In this document: positions 44,179-53,513 of the stretch, one piece after another
How positions within the stretch are numbered: position 1 is the first letter of the stretch
How the letters are laid out: every line of letters begins with the position of its first letter
From: JAHRVQ01 sp051278195
GTDB taxonomy: Bacteria; Pseudomonadota; Gammaproteobacteria; Pseudomonadales; Azotimanducaceae
Assembly: GCA_051278195.1 (NCBI GenBank)
Contig: JBNMQM010000003.1
Coordinates: forward strand, 1-64,000
Length of the DNA stretch: 64,000 nt
Direction: 5' to 3'
Notes under the pieces: model-generated
Seen by the model: only the letters and a program-made list of their open reading frames with translations
Database searches by the model: none
What the model was told of the DNA's origin: nothing
Position numbers and translations under genes: made by a program

Positions 44179-45516
44179 CGGGTTAGATAACTCTATATCT
44201 GGAAAGTACAAGCTAACGTCGGTGCCAGTATCGCCATCGCTCGACATAGAAATATGTCCACCACTTTCATGAACTATGCCGTGCACAACAGATAGACCCA
44301 TGCCCGTTCCCTCGCCAAAGGGCTTTGTGGTGAAAAATGGTTCAAATAACTTGTTTTTCAAATGATCTTGAACCCCGCTACCCGTATCCGATACCGTCAA
44401 ACGGTTGTGTTTGCCGCTGAACTCCTGTTGACAGGATGCACAAATTTTTTGCTCGATGGTGTCAGTGGCCAAAGTAATTGTCATCTGGCCATTACCTGCC
44501 ATTGCATCACGCGCATTAATGCAAAGATTCAATAACACTCGTTGCAATTGATTGGGGTCCAGTACCGAAAAGCAGGGCGATTCGGGCCAGTGGCTGTGGA
44601 TTTCAACGGTCGCCGGCATCGTTGATCGAACCATTAAAATCGAGTCCTCAATCTCGTGTTTGAGGTCGACTGCATTGGCTTCTCCTTTGGAGCTTCGGCT
44701 GAAGTCGAGCAGTTGCCTGACGACATTGCGAGCTCGACTGCCAGCGATATGAATCTGTTCGGCATACTCCTGCATTTTCGCCGGCGAATTGGCGTCGAGA
44801 GATAACTCTGCATAGCCGAGTACAGTCGCCAGTATGTTGTTGAAGTCGTGGGCAATGCCACCTGTGAGTTGGCCTAACGCTTCCATTTTGTGTGCATGAA
44901 TAAGATTTTGTTCCATGTCTTTGCGTGGCTGAATGTGTTCGACACTGCCGATCATCAGCAACGGACGCTGGTGATGATCGCGCCGAACCACCTTGCCTCG
45001 CCCTGCAAACCATTGATACTCCTGATTGCGATCAAGAAACCGGTATTCGCAATAGTAGGGGATGGTTTCATCTTTTAGGTGCCGGAGCAGATGGTACTTC
45101 TGCAGGGGACGGTCCACGGGATGAATGATCTCCTTCCAGAACCCATCCGAAGGCTTTCTGTCTTCGTAACCTAATAGTTCGGACATGATGCCGTTGTATT
45201 GAAATTCGCCCGTTTGTAGATCCCATTGCCAATAAATATCGGTTAAGGCGTCAAGGGTTTCTTCAAAGAGCAATATTTCGCCTTTTTGTTCGAGCAGGGT
45301 ATCGCAAAGTTTAAAAAGTACAGCGAGGCAAGTGATCAGTAAGCAAACCGCTATAAGGGACGCAATGCTGACGACGCTGTCTAAAAATAGTAGAAGGCAA
45401 CAGCCAACCGCGAGTAGCGCGATGGACGCAATTACCGGTCGTGTCGGCGCTGCAAAGCCGGGTCTCGATCTTGGTTTTGGTCCTGTCAGCAAAGATTGGC
45501 TCTTGGATGAACGCAA
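44164..45516 (-). CDS. PAS-containing sensor histidine kinase
   Basis: 450 residues. Two membrane helices (about 28-46 and 50-70), a PAS domain (about 90-200, IYWQWDLQTGEFQYNG), a phosphoacceptor His in GGIAHDFNNILATVLGYAEL and the catalytic domain with N box NLCINARDAM, G1 TVSDTGSGV and G2 GTGMGLSVVHGIVHESGG. HDFNN-type kinases often carry a receiver domain; this one does not. No response regulator adjoins. Stimulus unknown. Confidence 0.92.
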   Translation of the reverse strand: MRSSKSQSLLTGPKPRSRPGFAAPTRPVIASIALLAVGCCLLLFLDSVVSIASLIAVCLLITCLAVLFKLCDTLLEQKGEILLFEETLDALTDIYWQWDLQTGEFQYNGIMSELLGYEDRKPSDGFWKEIIHPVDRPLQKYHLLRHLKDETIPYYCEYRFLDRNQEYQWFAGRGKVVRRDHHQRPLLMIGSVEHIQPRKDMEQNLIHAHKMEALGQLTGGIAHDFNNILATVLGYAELSLDANSPAKMQEYAEQIHIAGSRARNVVRQLLDFSRSSKGEANAVDLKHEIEDSILMVRSTMPATVEIHSHWPESPCFSVLDPNQLQRVLLNLCINARDAMAGNGQMTITLATDTIEQKICASCQQEFSGKHNRLTVSDTGSGVQDHLKNKLFEPFFTTKPFGEGTGMGLSVVHGIVHESGGHISMSSDGDTGTDVSLYFPDIELSNPLSAS

Positions 45517-45540
45517 CGGTGTAAACTTCCTTATGTAGCT

Positions 45541-45608
45541 GCAGAGTCTATATGCAGGGTCTGTATCTAGGGTCTGTATCTACGTTCTATATCATCTAGG
45601 TTCTATAG
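45541..45608. repeat. imperfect 13-16-bp tandem repeat between kinase and DUF1285 genes
   Basis: Five tandem units related to GCAGGGTCTGTATCT: GCAGAGTCTATAT, GCAGGGTCTGTATCT, AGGGTCTGTATCT, ACGTTCTATATCATCT, AGGTTCTATAG. It lies upstream of both divergent starts. Confidence 0.65.
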
Positions 45609-45690
45609 CCAGCGTTCAAAAAGCAGAATCTAAAATTCAGCCTTGCCTAAATGGTATCGGCAGAGAACATCAAAACTTTTGGGGCAATTT

Positions 45691-46257
45691 ATGAGTCAGG
45701 CGCCGTATTCACTTTTGGCCGAATTAGAAAAGGTTAAAGGCAAAGGAAATCCTCCCATACATTTGTGGCATCCAGAGACTATCAAAGACATCGATATGGA
45801 AATTTGTGCTGATGGCACATGGAATTATTTGGGTACGCCTATTGAGAGGCCACGGCTCGTCCATCTATTTGCGTCGGTAATGCGCATTGAAGAGGGTCAC
45901 TATTATCTTGTTACACCAGTAGAGAAGTGCCGTATTCGCGTGGAGGACGTGCCATTTCAGATTGTGCTTTTGGCCAATACTGGCGAAGGCAGCGAGCAGG
46001 AAATTGAGTTCACGTCCAACATGAGCGAAGTCGTTCGGTTAGGCCGAGAACACCCACTCAGGGTTGAGATGGATGCTGATGCCGGAGAGACAGCGCTATA
46101 TGTGATGATTCGAGATGGGCTAGAAGCCCGTATTAATCGCAACGTCTACTATCAGCTAACAGATTTGATGGTTCAGTCTGAAGTGGCAGGCTCACTCTGG
46201 CACGGTGTCTGGAGCCAGAGTGAGTTTTTCCCGCTGATAGAGTCTAGTCGTCTATAG
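45691..46257 (+). CDS. DUF1285 domain protein
   Basis: 188 residues from ATG 45691 (MSQAPYSLLAELEKVKGKGNPPIHLWHPE), preferred over the upstream frame start at 45643 because the family begins here and GGGGC precedes it. Conserved features: IDMEICADGTWNYLGTPIERPRLVHLFASVMRIEEGHYYLVTPVEKCRI. A two-lobed beta protein, function unknown, widespread in gammaproteobacteria. Convergent with the ETF-QO gene. Confidence 0.88.
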   Translation: MSQAPYSLLAELEKVKGKGNPPIHLWHPETIKDIDMEICADGTWNYLGTPIERPRLVHLFASVMRIEEGHYYLVTPVEKCRIRVEDVPFQIVLLANTGEGSEQEIEFTSNMSEVVRLGREHPLRVEMDADAGETALYVMIRDGLEARINRNVYYQLTDLMVQSEVAGSLWHGVWSQSEFFPLIESSRL

Positions 46258-46273
46258 GACTATTATTGACAGG

Positions 46274-47929
46274 TTACATGTTGCCGTAGTTCGGACCACC
46301 AGTACCTTCAGGCACAACCCAGTTGATATTTTGCGCGGGATCTTTGATGTCACACGTCTTGCAGTGTATGCAATTCTGCGCGTTGATCTGAAAGCGCTGC
46401 TGGCCTTCCTCCTCAATCACCTCATAAACTCCGGCCGGGCAGTAGCGCTGAGCAGGCTCGTCATAAAGTGGCAAGTTGGAGTGGATCGGAATATTAGGAT
46501 CCTTGAGTTGCAGATGGCAGGGCTGATCTTCCGCATGGGAAGTATTGGTAATGTAGACGGATGACAGTTTGTCGAAGGTTAAAACACCATCAGGCTTGGG
46601 ATACTCGGGCTTTTCACACTTACTCGCGAGTTTTAGTGCTGCATGGTCAGGCTTGGAGTCTTTAAGATTGATTGGAATCTTGCCTTTAAATAGCTGTTCA
46701 ACAAAGACCGCTGCCATCCCTAGCAACAGTCCCAGTTTATGCTGCCATCCGGTTGTGTTTCTTGCCTGATACAGCTCTTCGTAGAGCCAAGAATTTTTGT
46801 ACGCCTCGGTGAACGAATGGAGTTCGTCACCGCCGGTATCGCCGGCTTTGAGCGCATCAAAAACGGACTCTGCGGCTAACATCCCAGACTTCATGGCAGT
46901 GTGGGTACCCTTTTGCTTGAGATTGTTTAAAAACCCGGCGTCGTCACCCACTAGCAGTCCACCTGGCATGGTGAGCTTTGGCAGGGCCGCTAGACCGCCT
47001 TTAACAACGGCTCTTGCACCATAGGCTACTCGCTTGCCGCCTTCTAGATACTTGCGAATGATCTTGTGCTGCTTGTACTTTTGGAACTCATCAAATGGGC
47101 TAAGGTGCGGATTTTGATAACCGAGATCGACGATCAAACCTACTGCTATTTGATTGTTCTCTAAGTGGTATAGATAAGAGCCACCTAGCGTGCCGCCCGG
47201 GAAATGCCCTAAAGGCCAACCAACTGTGTGCACAACTTTCCCTGGTACATGAACGGCTGGATCGACATCCCAAACTTCTTTGAATCCGATACCGTAGTGT
47301 TGCGTATCGCAATCTTGCCTAAGGTCGAATTTTTCCATCAGCTGTTTGCCGAGATGGCCGCGGCAACCCTCTGCGAACATGGTGTATTTAGCGTGGAGTT
47401 CATAGCCTGGAGTATAGGTCGATTTGTGCTCGCCGTCGGCACCGACTCCCATATCGCCGGTCGCAACACCTTTAATGGCACCTTCGTCGTTGTAAAGGAC
47501 TTCACTTGCTGCAAAACCTGGAAAAATGTTCACGCCGAGTTCTTCAGCTTGTTCGCCCAACCAACGGCAAAGGTTAGCAAGACTGACGGCATGGTTACCG
47601 TCATTATGAAGACTCTTCGGTACGAGGATGTTTGGGAATCTGAGACCCTGATTCTCATCCGTAAGATAGTAGAGATCATCATCGGTAACGGGGTTGTTTA
47701 GGGGAGCGCCCATTTCTTGCCATGTTGGGAATAGCTCGTCCAGTGCGCGAGGTTCAATGACGGCACCGGAAAGAATATGAGCACCAATCTCTGAGCCTTT
47801 CTCTACTAGGCAGACCGTATACTCTTCTCCTGCATCGGCGGCTAACTGGGCGAACTTGATTGCCGCAGATAGGCCAGCAGGCCCGCCACCGACGATTACA
47901 AGGTCAAACTCCATCGATTCTCGTTCCAC
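46274..47929 (-). CDS. electron transfer flavoprotein-ubiquinone oxidoreductase
   Basis: 551 residues. FAD loop VIVGGGPAGLSAAIKFAQ at the N terminus, membrane-surface UQ domain, and the C-terminal 4Fe-4S cluster in NCIHCKTCDIKDPAQNINW. Passes electrons from reduced ETF to the ubiquinone pool. It diverges from etfB-etfA over 395 bp, so the ETF circuit is complete here. Start: ATG at 47929, or five residues later at the second Met. Confidence 0.95.
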   Translation of the reverse strand: MERESMEFDLVIVGGGPAGLSAAIKFAQLAADAGEEYTVCLVEKGSEIGAHILSGAVIEPRALDELFPTWQEMGAPLNNPVTDDDLYYLTDENQGLRFPNILVPKSLHNDGNHAVSLANLCRWLGEQAEELGVNIFPGFAASEVLYNDEGAIKGVATGDMGVGADGEHKSTYTPGYELHAKYTMFAEGCRGHLGKQLMEKFDLRQDCDTQHYGIGFKEVWDVDPAVHVPGKVVHTVGWPLGHFPGGTLGGSYLYHLENNQIAVGLIVDLGYQNPHLSPFDEFQKYKQHKIIRKYLEGGKRVAYGARAVVKGGLAALPKLTMPGGLLVGDDAGFLNNLKQKGTHTAMKSGMLAAESVFDALKAGDTGGDELHSFTEAYKNSWLYEELYQARNTTGWQHKLGLLLGMAAVFVEQLFKGKIPINLKDSKPDHAALKLASKCEKPEYPKPDGVLTFDKLSSVYITNTSHAEDQPCHLQLKDPNIPIHSNLPLYDEPAQRYCPAGVYEVIEEEGQQRFQINAQNCIHCKTCDIKDPAQNINWVVPEGTGGPNYGNM

Positions 47930-48324
47930 AACTACACTCCTGCTAAGGCAATTGCTCTGGAGGCAACTACCGTATTGATGATGGGCAGCTATTGTAGTGA
48001 AACTGATGAATTAAAGGAAATACAAGGTGACTGAATAATCGTATGCCATTTATCCCAGTGATAACCATAAGTTCTTGATAATTAAATACTTAGCTGTTTG
48101 CGGCAGCGCACAAAGCAGTTGACCGGCATGGTGGAAAACGGCAGAATACGCCCCTCTTTTGTGGCGCTAGTGCCCAAAATAACAAATCCCTCTTACGACA
48201 CGGGTCAGGGCCAGGGTCCAGATTAGTGTCGTTCGGCTGGCAATAGAACTCTACAGTAGAACTTTACAGTAGTCGTCTTGCCGCCCATTGGGCCAATTTT
48301 CCTTTCAAACGAGCAGGGGATGAC
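47930..48324. other. ETF-QO/etfB divergent intergenic region
   Basis: 395 bp between divergent genes, expected to hold both promoters. It has a two-copy 13-bp tandem repeat at 48244-48269 (listed separately) and the AGGGGA ribosome site before etfB. A weak TTGACC/AGAATA pair near 48119 and 48143 (18-bp spacer) could be an etfB promoter but is poor. No RNA gene or open frame with coding character is seen. Confidence 0.5.
48244..48269. repeat. 13-bp tandem duplication upstream of etfB
   Basis: TAGAACTCTACAG and TAGAACTTTACAG sit head to tail and differ at one base; another TAG follows. About 55 bp before the etfB start. Confidence 0.8.
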
Positions 48325-49074
48325 ATGAAGGTTCTTGTAACTGTCAAACGTGTTGTGGACTACAACGTGAATGTCCGCGTTTTAGCCGATAACAGCGGCG
48401 TCGATCTAAATAATGTGAAAATGTCCGTCAATCCTTTTGACGAGATTGCCATTGAAGAGGCGGTACGCCTTAAAGAAGCTGGAAAAGTGGAAGAGGTCAT
48501 CGTGGTTTCTGTCGGCACGAGCGCTTGCTCGGAGCAGATTCGTACGGCACTCGCACTTGGCGCAGACCGCGGTATCTTGGTTGAGTCTGATGAAGAAATG
48601 CAGCCTCTGGCGATTGCTAAAGCTTTGAAGGCGATCATCGACAAAGAGCAGCCGCAGCTGATCATTACCGGTAAACAAGCAATCGACGGCGATAACAGCC
48701 AAACCGGGCAAATGATAGCCGCGTTAACCGGCTATCCTCAGGCAACTTTTGCATCGGAAGTTGATCTTGGTACTGACTCTGCGACCGTTACTCGCGAGAT
48801 TGATGGTGGCTTAGAAACGATTACGGTCAAGTTGCCGTGTGTCGTCACAACTGACCTGCGTCTTAACGAGCCTCGCTATGCTTCATTGCCAAATATTATG
48901 AAGGCGAAAAAGAAGCCAGTGGACATCTATACACCGGAAGATCTTGGTGTTGATGTAACGCCTCGCATAAAGACACTTAAAGTCGTGCCGCCCGCAGATC
49001 GTAAAGCCGGTATCATCGTAGAATCTGTAGACGCACTGTTTGATAAACTGAAAAATGAAGCGAAGGTGATCTGA
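48325..49074 (+). CDS. etfB: electron transfer flavoprotein beta subunit
   Basis: 249 residues: VLVTVKRVVDYNVNVRV at the N terminus, AMP-binding region IITGKQAIDGDNSQTGQM, and ETF signature TDLRLNEPRYASLPNIMKAKKK. Binds AMP and, with the alpha subunit, one FAD; accepts electrons from acyl-CoA and other dehydrogenases. Stop-start overlap (TGATG) with etfA. Confidence 0.96.
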   Translation: MKVLVTVKRVVDYNVNVRVLADNSGVDLNNVKMSVNPFDEIAIEEAVRLKEAGKVEEVIVVSVGTSACSEQIRTALALGADRGILVESDEEMQPLAIAKALKAIIDKEQPQLIITGKQAIDGDNSQTGQMIAALTGYPQATFASEVDLGTDSATVTREIDGGLETITVKLPCVVTTDLRLNEPRYASLPNIMKAKKKPVDIYTPEDLGVDVTPRIKTLKVVPPADRKAGIIVESVDALFDKLKNEAKVI

Positions 49075-50006
49075 TGACTATTCTTGTAATTGCAGACCAC
49101 AACAATGAGTCCATAGGACAAGCCACTTTGGTAACGATTGCCGCAGCCAAAGAAATTGGCGGCGATATCGATATACTTGTGGCTGGCGGAAATTGTGCTG
49201 CAGCGGGTGAAGCTGCTGCAAAGATTGGCGGCGTGACCAAAGTATTGGTTGCTGACAACGCGGCCTATGAACATCAACTGGCTGAGAACATTGCTGACCT
49301 GGTTGTTGAGATTGGTAAGAACTACAGTCACATCATGTCACCGACGACGTCGGCGGGTAAAAACTACTTGCCACGTATTGCAGCGTTGCTGGATGTCGCA
49401 CAGATTTCAGACATTAGCGGTGTGATCAGCGAAGACACCTTCGAGCGTCCAATTTATGCCGGTAATGCAATCGCAACGGTGCAGTCTTCGGATAGCATCA
49501 AAGTCATAAGCGTGCGTGGAACGGCTTTTGATGCTGTTTTGGCTGAAGGCGGAAGCGCAACCGTTGAATCTTTGGATATTGTTAAGGACGCTGGGCTTTC
49601 GTCCTGGGTAAAAGCGGATATCGTCAAATTGGATCGTCCCGAACTAACTGCCGCCAGCATAATCATCTCTGGTGGTCGAGGCATGCAGAATGGTGAGAAC
49701 TTTAAAATTCTTGAATCTGTTGCTGACAAGCTTGGCGCGGCAATGGGTGCTTCACGCGCAGCTGTCGATGCCGGCTTTTGCCCGAATGATATGCAGGTCG
49801 GTCAGACGGGTAAAATCGTTGCTCCGGATCTCTATATTGCCGTCGGTATCAGTGGTGCTATTCAGCACTTGGCAGGCATGAAAGACAGCAAGGTGATTGT
49901 TGCTATCAATAAAGATGAAGATGCACCAATCTTTCAGGTTGCAGATTATGGATTGGTTGCTGATCTGTTTAAGGCAGTCCCGGAACTTGATGCTCTTTTA
50001 AGTTAA
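49074..50006 (+). CDS. etfA: electron transfer flavoprotein alpha subunit
   Basis: 310 residues. C-terminal FAD signature is visible: SGGRGMQNGENF, QVGQTGKIVAPDLYIAVGISGAIQHLAGM and VIVAINKDEDAPIF. Forms the heterodimer with EtfB. Ends at a strong terminator. Confidence 0.96.
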   Translation: MTILVIADHNNESIGQATLVTIAAAKEIGGDIDILVAGGNCAAAGEAAAKIGGVTKVLVADNAAYEHQLAENIADLVVEIGKNYSHIMSPTTSAGKNYLPRIAALLDVAQISDISGVISEDTFERPIYAGNAIATVQSSDSIKVISVRGTAFDAVLAEGGSATVESLDIVKDAGLSSWVKADIVKLDRPELTAASIIISGGRGMQNGENFKILESVADKLGAAMGASRAAVDAGFCPNDMQVGQTGKIVAPDLYIAVGISGAIQHLAGMKDSKVIVAINKDEDAPIFQVADYGLVADLFKAVPELDALLS

Positions 50007-50017
50007 AAAGATGGATT

Positions 50018-50049
50018 AAAAAAGCCCCGGCTTGACCCGGGGCTTTTTT
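50018..50049. terminator. terminator between etfA and the chemoreceptor gene
   Basis: AAAAAAGCCCCGG and CCGGGGCTTTTTT form a perfect 13-bp stem with a 6-nt loop CTTGAC. Runs of A and T on both sides make it bidirectional between the convergent genes. Confidence 0.93.
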
Positions 50050-52360
50050 ATGTCTGGAATTTATGAACTTCGCCATCGAGCTGTTCGGCAACCTGGGATA
50101 ATTCTTCTGCCGCGCCCAGCACCTGGGATGCTGTGGTCGAGAGGTCTTCGGAATTGACGCTAAGTGCGGAAACGCTCTTGTTAATAAATTTGACTGTAAA
50201 GGTTTGCTGATGACTCTGTTGCGCGATGGTGTCGTTGACGCCGGCGAGGTTGCCGATGATGCTATTGAGTTCCTGGAGTGTTGTGCTGACTGTTTCAACT
50301 AAATGTATTCCGCCAGCAGCAGAAACCGATGCTCTCTCCATCGAATCAACCGCTGATTTTGCTGCAATTGATAGCCTGCCGATCTGATCCTGGATGGTGA
50401 AGGTGCTTTGTTGTGTTTTGGATGCGAGAGTCCGCACTTCATCTGCAACCACAGCAAATCCTCGGCCATGCTCCCCGGCACGTGCCGCTTCGATTGCAGC
50501 ATTTAGAGCGAGTAGGTTGGTCTGATCTGCGATTGTGTTGATAATCACTAACACGTCTGTAATAGCATTGACCTCGCCCTGCAACGTTTGAAGTGTGGCC
50601 ACAGAGCCGGAGACCTCGTTGACCAGCTGTTGAATATTGTCAGCCGCTAATTGCGCCCGCTCGGCATTTTGGTTGGAACTTTCGCTTGCCAATGTGGTGT
50701 CAGTTTTGGCCGTTTGAGTATGCTGCCTGATGTTGGCAATTGCCGTCACGAAACTTCCCATAGACTTACTAATGCTGGTAATTTCTTTCGCTTGCGACCT
50801 ACTGCTTTCCATTGTTTGTTGCATGGTGCTGGTCAACTGAGCGCTAGCAGACGCAATGCCGTTAGTGGCATCCTTTATTTTACTAACGACATCCTGCAGT
50901 CGCTCCATAAAACTATTGAAACCGGTACCAATCCTATCAATCTCAGGCGTTCCAACAGGAGAGATACGCTGCGTCAAATCGGCTTCATCGACAGCAAGTT
51001 CTGCGAGCCGGGTTGACAAGCCATCTAACGGTCGAATGATCCTGTTAGCAAGAAAGGCGCTTAACGTGATAGCAATCACTGAAATTATCAACACGACAGC
51101 TGCAGTCCACTGGATGATCGAACTAATCAGTCTGTTGGTAGATCTAAATGCCTCTGACTCGTCAATCTCGGACATGATCGCCCACTTCTGGTCGCCGAGC
51201 TCAACTGGCCCATAAGAGGAAAGTACCGCTACGCCGCGATAATCTTGGATAACCTCGAACCCAGACTGGCCTTGTAGTGCTTTCTGCGCGCCACTGGTTG
51301 TTACTGGCTGCAGGGCGATACTCGTACCTTTTTCCGCAATTTTGCTGTGTACAGCAATATTTTGTTGTCTTAAAATCGATAGGTAACCCTCTGGGTCTTC
51401 TACGTAAAAACGGCTTTCATTGCGCAGTGTACTGTCCTCTCCAACCAGATAGACTTCTCCGCTCTCGCCGAAACCTGCTTCCCGCCAACGTTCACCGTAA
51501 GTCATGATGCGATTAATTTCACTGATGGGCATTTGAAAAATCATGACAGCGACGCGCTCACCGTCGACGTATATTGGGCTCGAAATGAAGCTTGCTGAAT
51601 CGTTGTAAGAGGGAACGTAACTGGCAAAATCCGTTAAATATGTTTCGCCTGGCCCAAGGTTCAAACCCCGGTTGAATGCTTCAGCGATACCGGAGTTTGA
51701 ATAGGGCCCAGTCATCAGGCTTGTCGCATAATCAAGTTCCTTAAAAACGCTATAAACGATGTTGCCGTTTTTGGCATCGACAATGAAAATATCATAATAA
51801 CCGAAGGTCTTTAAGAAATGTTGCAGGCTGCCGTGATAGGTCGCATGTGCTATGTCATAGGGCGTGTTGTTGTTTAGGGTCGTAAGGCCGTCTTTCTCCC
51901 CGCGAGGGTAGGGGTTTGTTGCGATGAAATCGCTCTGTAAAGCCATCGCTGTCGAGGACAGTGGTGCGATCAGTGATTCGATGTCGAGTGACGCGTTGTT
52001 CCTATCTCGGAAAGCTTCACCAAATTCGTTCTCATAGTAGTCGCGAAGATAACTCTGATGGTCGATGCTGACGGCGCGATCAGCTTCATAGGAGTTAAAT
52101 CCTTTGATGAATGCGGTCGTGGCAGCTCTGGTGGATTGATCAAATGCGGACGTGATAACTTGATTCTTTATGGTACCAAAGTAGTCCGTAATTTCAGCTT
52201 CAACAAGCTTGCGCTTGGCCGTTAAGTTGGCGTAGTACTGAGCGCTTGTTTCCGTATTAATTTCCGAAAAAGTGACCCGAGATATAGTGGCGGCCGCTAA
52301 CATCGCCGCGACAACACTGATCAACGAACTGAACAAAATCAGTTGCAATTTTAATGACAC
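50048..52360 (-). CDS. methyl-accepting chemotaxis protein
   Basis: 770 residues. Membrane helices at about 8-28 and 415-440 enclose a long double-Cache-like periplasmic sensor (about 35-410). HAMP follows (RPLDGLSTRLAELAVDEADLTQRI), then the coiled-coil signalling domain with hairpin tip IADQTNLLALNAAIEAARAGEHGRGFAVVADEVRTLA. Ligand unknown. No che genes in the window. The stop codon falls in the terminator. Confidence 0.94.
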   Translation of the reverse strand: MSLKLQLILFSSLISVVAAMLAAATISRVTFSEINTETSAQYYANLTAKRKLVEAEITDYFGTIKNQVITSAFDQSTRAATTAFIKGFNSYEADRAVSIDHQSYLRDYYENEFGEAFRDRNNASLDIESLIAPLSSTAMALQSDFIATNPYPRGEKDGLTTLNNNTPYDIAHATYHGSLQHFLKTFGYYDIFIVDAKNGNIVYSVFKELDYATSLMTGPYSNSGIAEAFNRGLNLGPGETYLTDFASYVPSYNDSASFISSPIYVDGERVAVMIFQMPISEINRIMTYGERWREAGFGESGEVYLVGEDSTLRNESRFYVEDPEGYLSILRQQNIAVHSKIAEKGTSIALQPVTTSGAQKALQGQSGFEVIQDYRGVAVLSSYGPVELGDQKWAIMSEIDESEAFRSTNRLISSIIQWTAAVVLIISVIAITLSAFLANRIIRPLDGLSTRLAELAVDEADLTQRISPVGTPEIDRIGTGFNSFMERLQDVVSKIKDATNGIASASAQLTSTMQQTMESSRSQAKEITSISKSMGSFVTAIANIRQHTQTAKTDTTLASESSNQNAERAQLAADNIQQLVNEVSGSVATLQTLQGEVNAITDVLVIINTIADQTNLLALNAAIEAARAGEHGRGFAVVADEVRTLASKTQQSTFTIQDQIGRLSIAAKSAVDSMERASVSAAGGIHLVETVSTTLQELNSIIGNLAGVNDTIAQQSHQQTFTVKFINKSVSALSVNSEDLSTTASQVLGAAEELSQVAEQLDGEVHKFQT

Positions 52361-52474
52361 GCTTTTTTCCCATTTTTCCAGAGCTCGCTTTAGAGTCTAG
52401 GCTAGGAATCCCGGATCGCCAGTTTTATTAGTTTGTCAGTTAAATGAGTTCGCTAATCCTACCCAGTACGCCAA

Positions 52475-53461
52475 CTAAATGAGTTCCGACAGGTCGACTT
52501 CGTTGAGCAGTGGCTCGTCGTTTGCAAATCTCTGTAAATTGCTCATAAACAGATCGTCACCACGGCTGCTCGTGCCACTCCCGCGGTTGGATGAGTGAGG
52601 TGTTACTAATACCCGCGGCTGGGTCCAGAATGGGCTCTCAGCAGGCAACGGCTCCTCGCGGAAAACATCTAGCACCGCATAGTCGATACCATTGGAATCA
52701 AGCGTTCTTAATAGCGCATTCTCATCAACGAGGTCGCCACGGCCGATGTTGACGAGCACGGCGTCACGTTTCATAGCGTTTAGAAAGGTTTCATCGACCA
52801 TGTCTCTTGTGTCGTCGGTGAGCGCACAGGCCAAAACGACAACGTCTTGATCGGGCAGAGCATCTAGAACCTCATCATAGGTGATGATGCTATCGGCACC
52901 TGGTGCATCTCCCTTAACGCGTTTTACGCCTATTACATTAGCTTCAAAGGCCTTTGCCCGTGTGCCGACACGCCGACCAATATTGCCGTATCCAATGACC
53001 ATCCAGTTAGAGTCGTAAAGTTCTCGAAAGTGATTATCTTGCCAGTCCTGGTTGGCTTGATGATGGCGGCGCTCAACAAAACCCTGGTAGCGTTCCAGTA
53101 CAGACGCGAGGACATATTCAGCGATAGCAGGCGCCTGCGCATTGCTGTTCGTCATGCGAATACCTTTGGCAGCAAGCTTGGCAAAGAACGGATTATCCAG
53201 ACCAGCGGAAGCTGACTGAACCCATTTTAAGTTAGGCGATTTCAGAAGCTGCACAGCATATTCTCGACCATAGTTGCTGGACATCACGTCATTGCTGAAC
53301 CAACCCAGATGGATATCAGCGTCTACAGCATTGACGGCCACGCCGTTGAGCGTGATATCACCGCCCTCATGCATAAAGTAATAGTTGATGCGGTCATTGA
53401 GTGGTGACAATTCTTCTCGCAGCCGCTCTGCAGCGACGTCAGGTATCAATAGATTTAGCAC
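52475..53461 (-). CDS. D-2-hydroxyacid dehydrogenase family protein
   Basis: 328 residues. NAD-binding GYGNIGRRVG at about 155, catalytic Arg in NIGRGDLVDENAL, Glu in DVFREEPLP and His in VTPHSSNRG. Reduces a 2-keto acid or oxidises its hydroxy acid; substrate unknown. The stop context TAAATGAGTTC is repeated 36 bp downstream. Same strand as cysK upstream (gap about 50 bp). Confidence 0.9.
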   Translation of the reverse strand: MLNLLIPDVAAERLREELSPLNDRINYYFMHEGGDITLNGVAVNAVDADIHLGWFSNDVMSSNYGREYAVQLLKSPNLKWVQSASAGLDNPFFAKLAAKGIRMTNSNAQAPAIAEYVLASVLERYQGFVERRHHQANQDWQDNHFRELYDSNWMVIGYGNIGRRVGTRAKAFEANVIGVKRVKGDAPGADSIITYDEVLDALPDQDVVVLACALTDDTRDMVDETFLNAMKRDAVLVNIGRGDLVDENALLRTLDSNGIDYAVLDVFREEPLPAESPFWTQPRVLVTPHSSNRGSGTSSRGDDLFMSNLQRFANDEPLLNEVDLSELI

Positions 53462-53513
53462 AAAACTCCTTAGGCGTTTTATTTAACGCCCGTCTAAACG
53501 TCTTTAGAATCGA

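Noticed and set aside
48119..48148. Sigma-70 promoter for etfB
   Set aside because: TTGACC with AGAATA at 18 bp is too weak to list as a feature.
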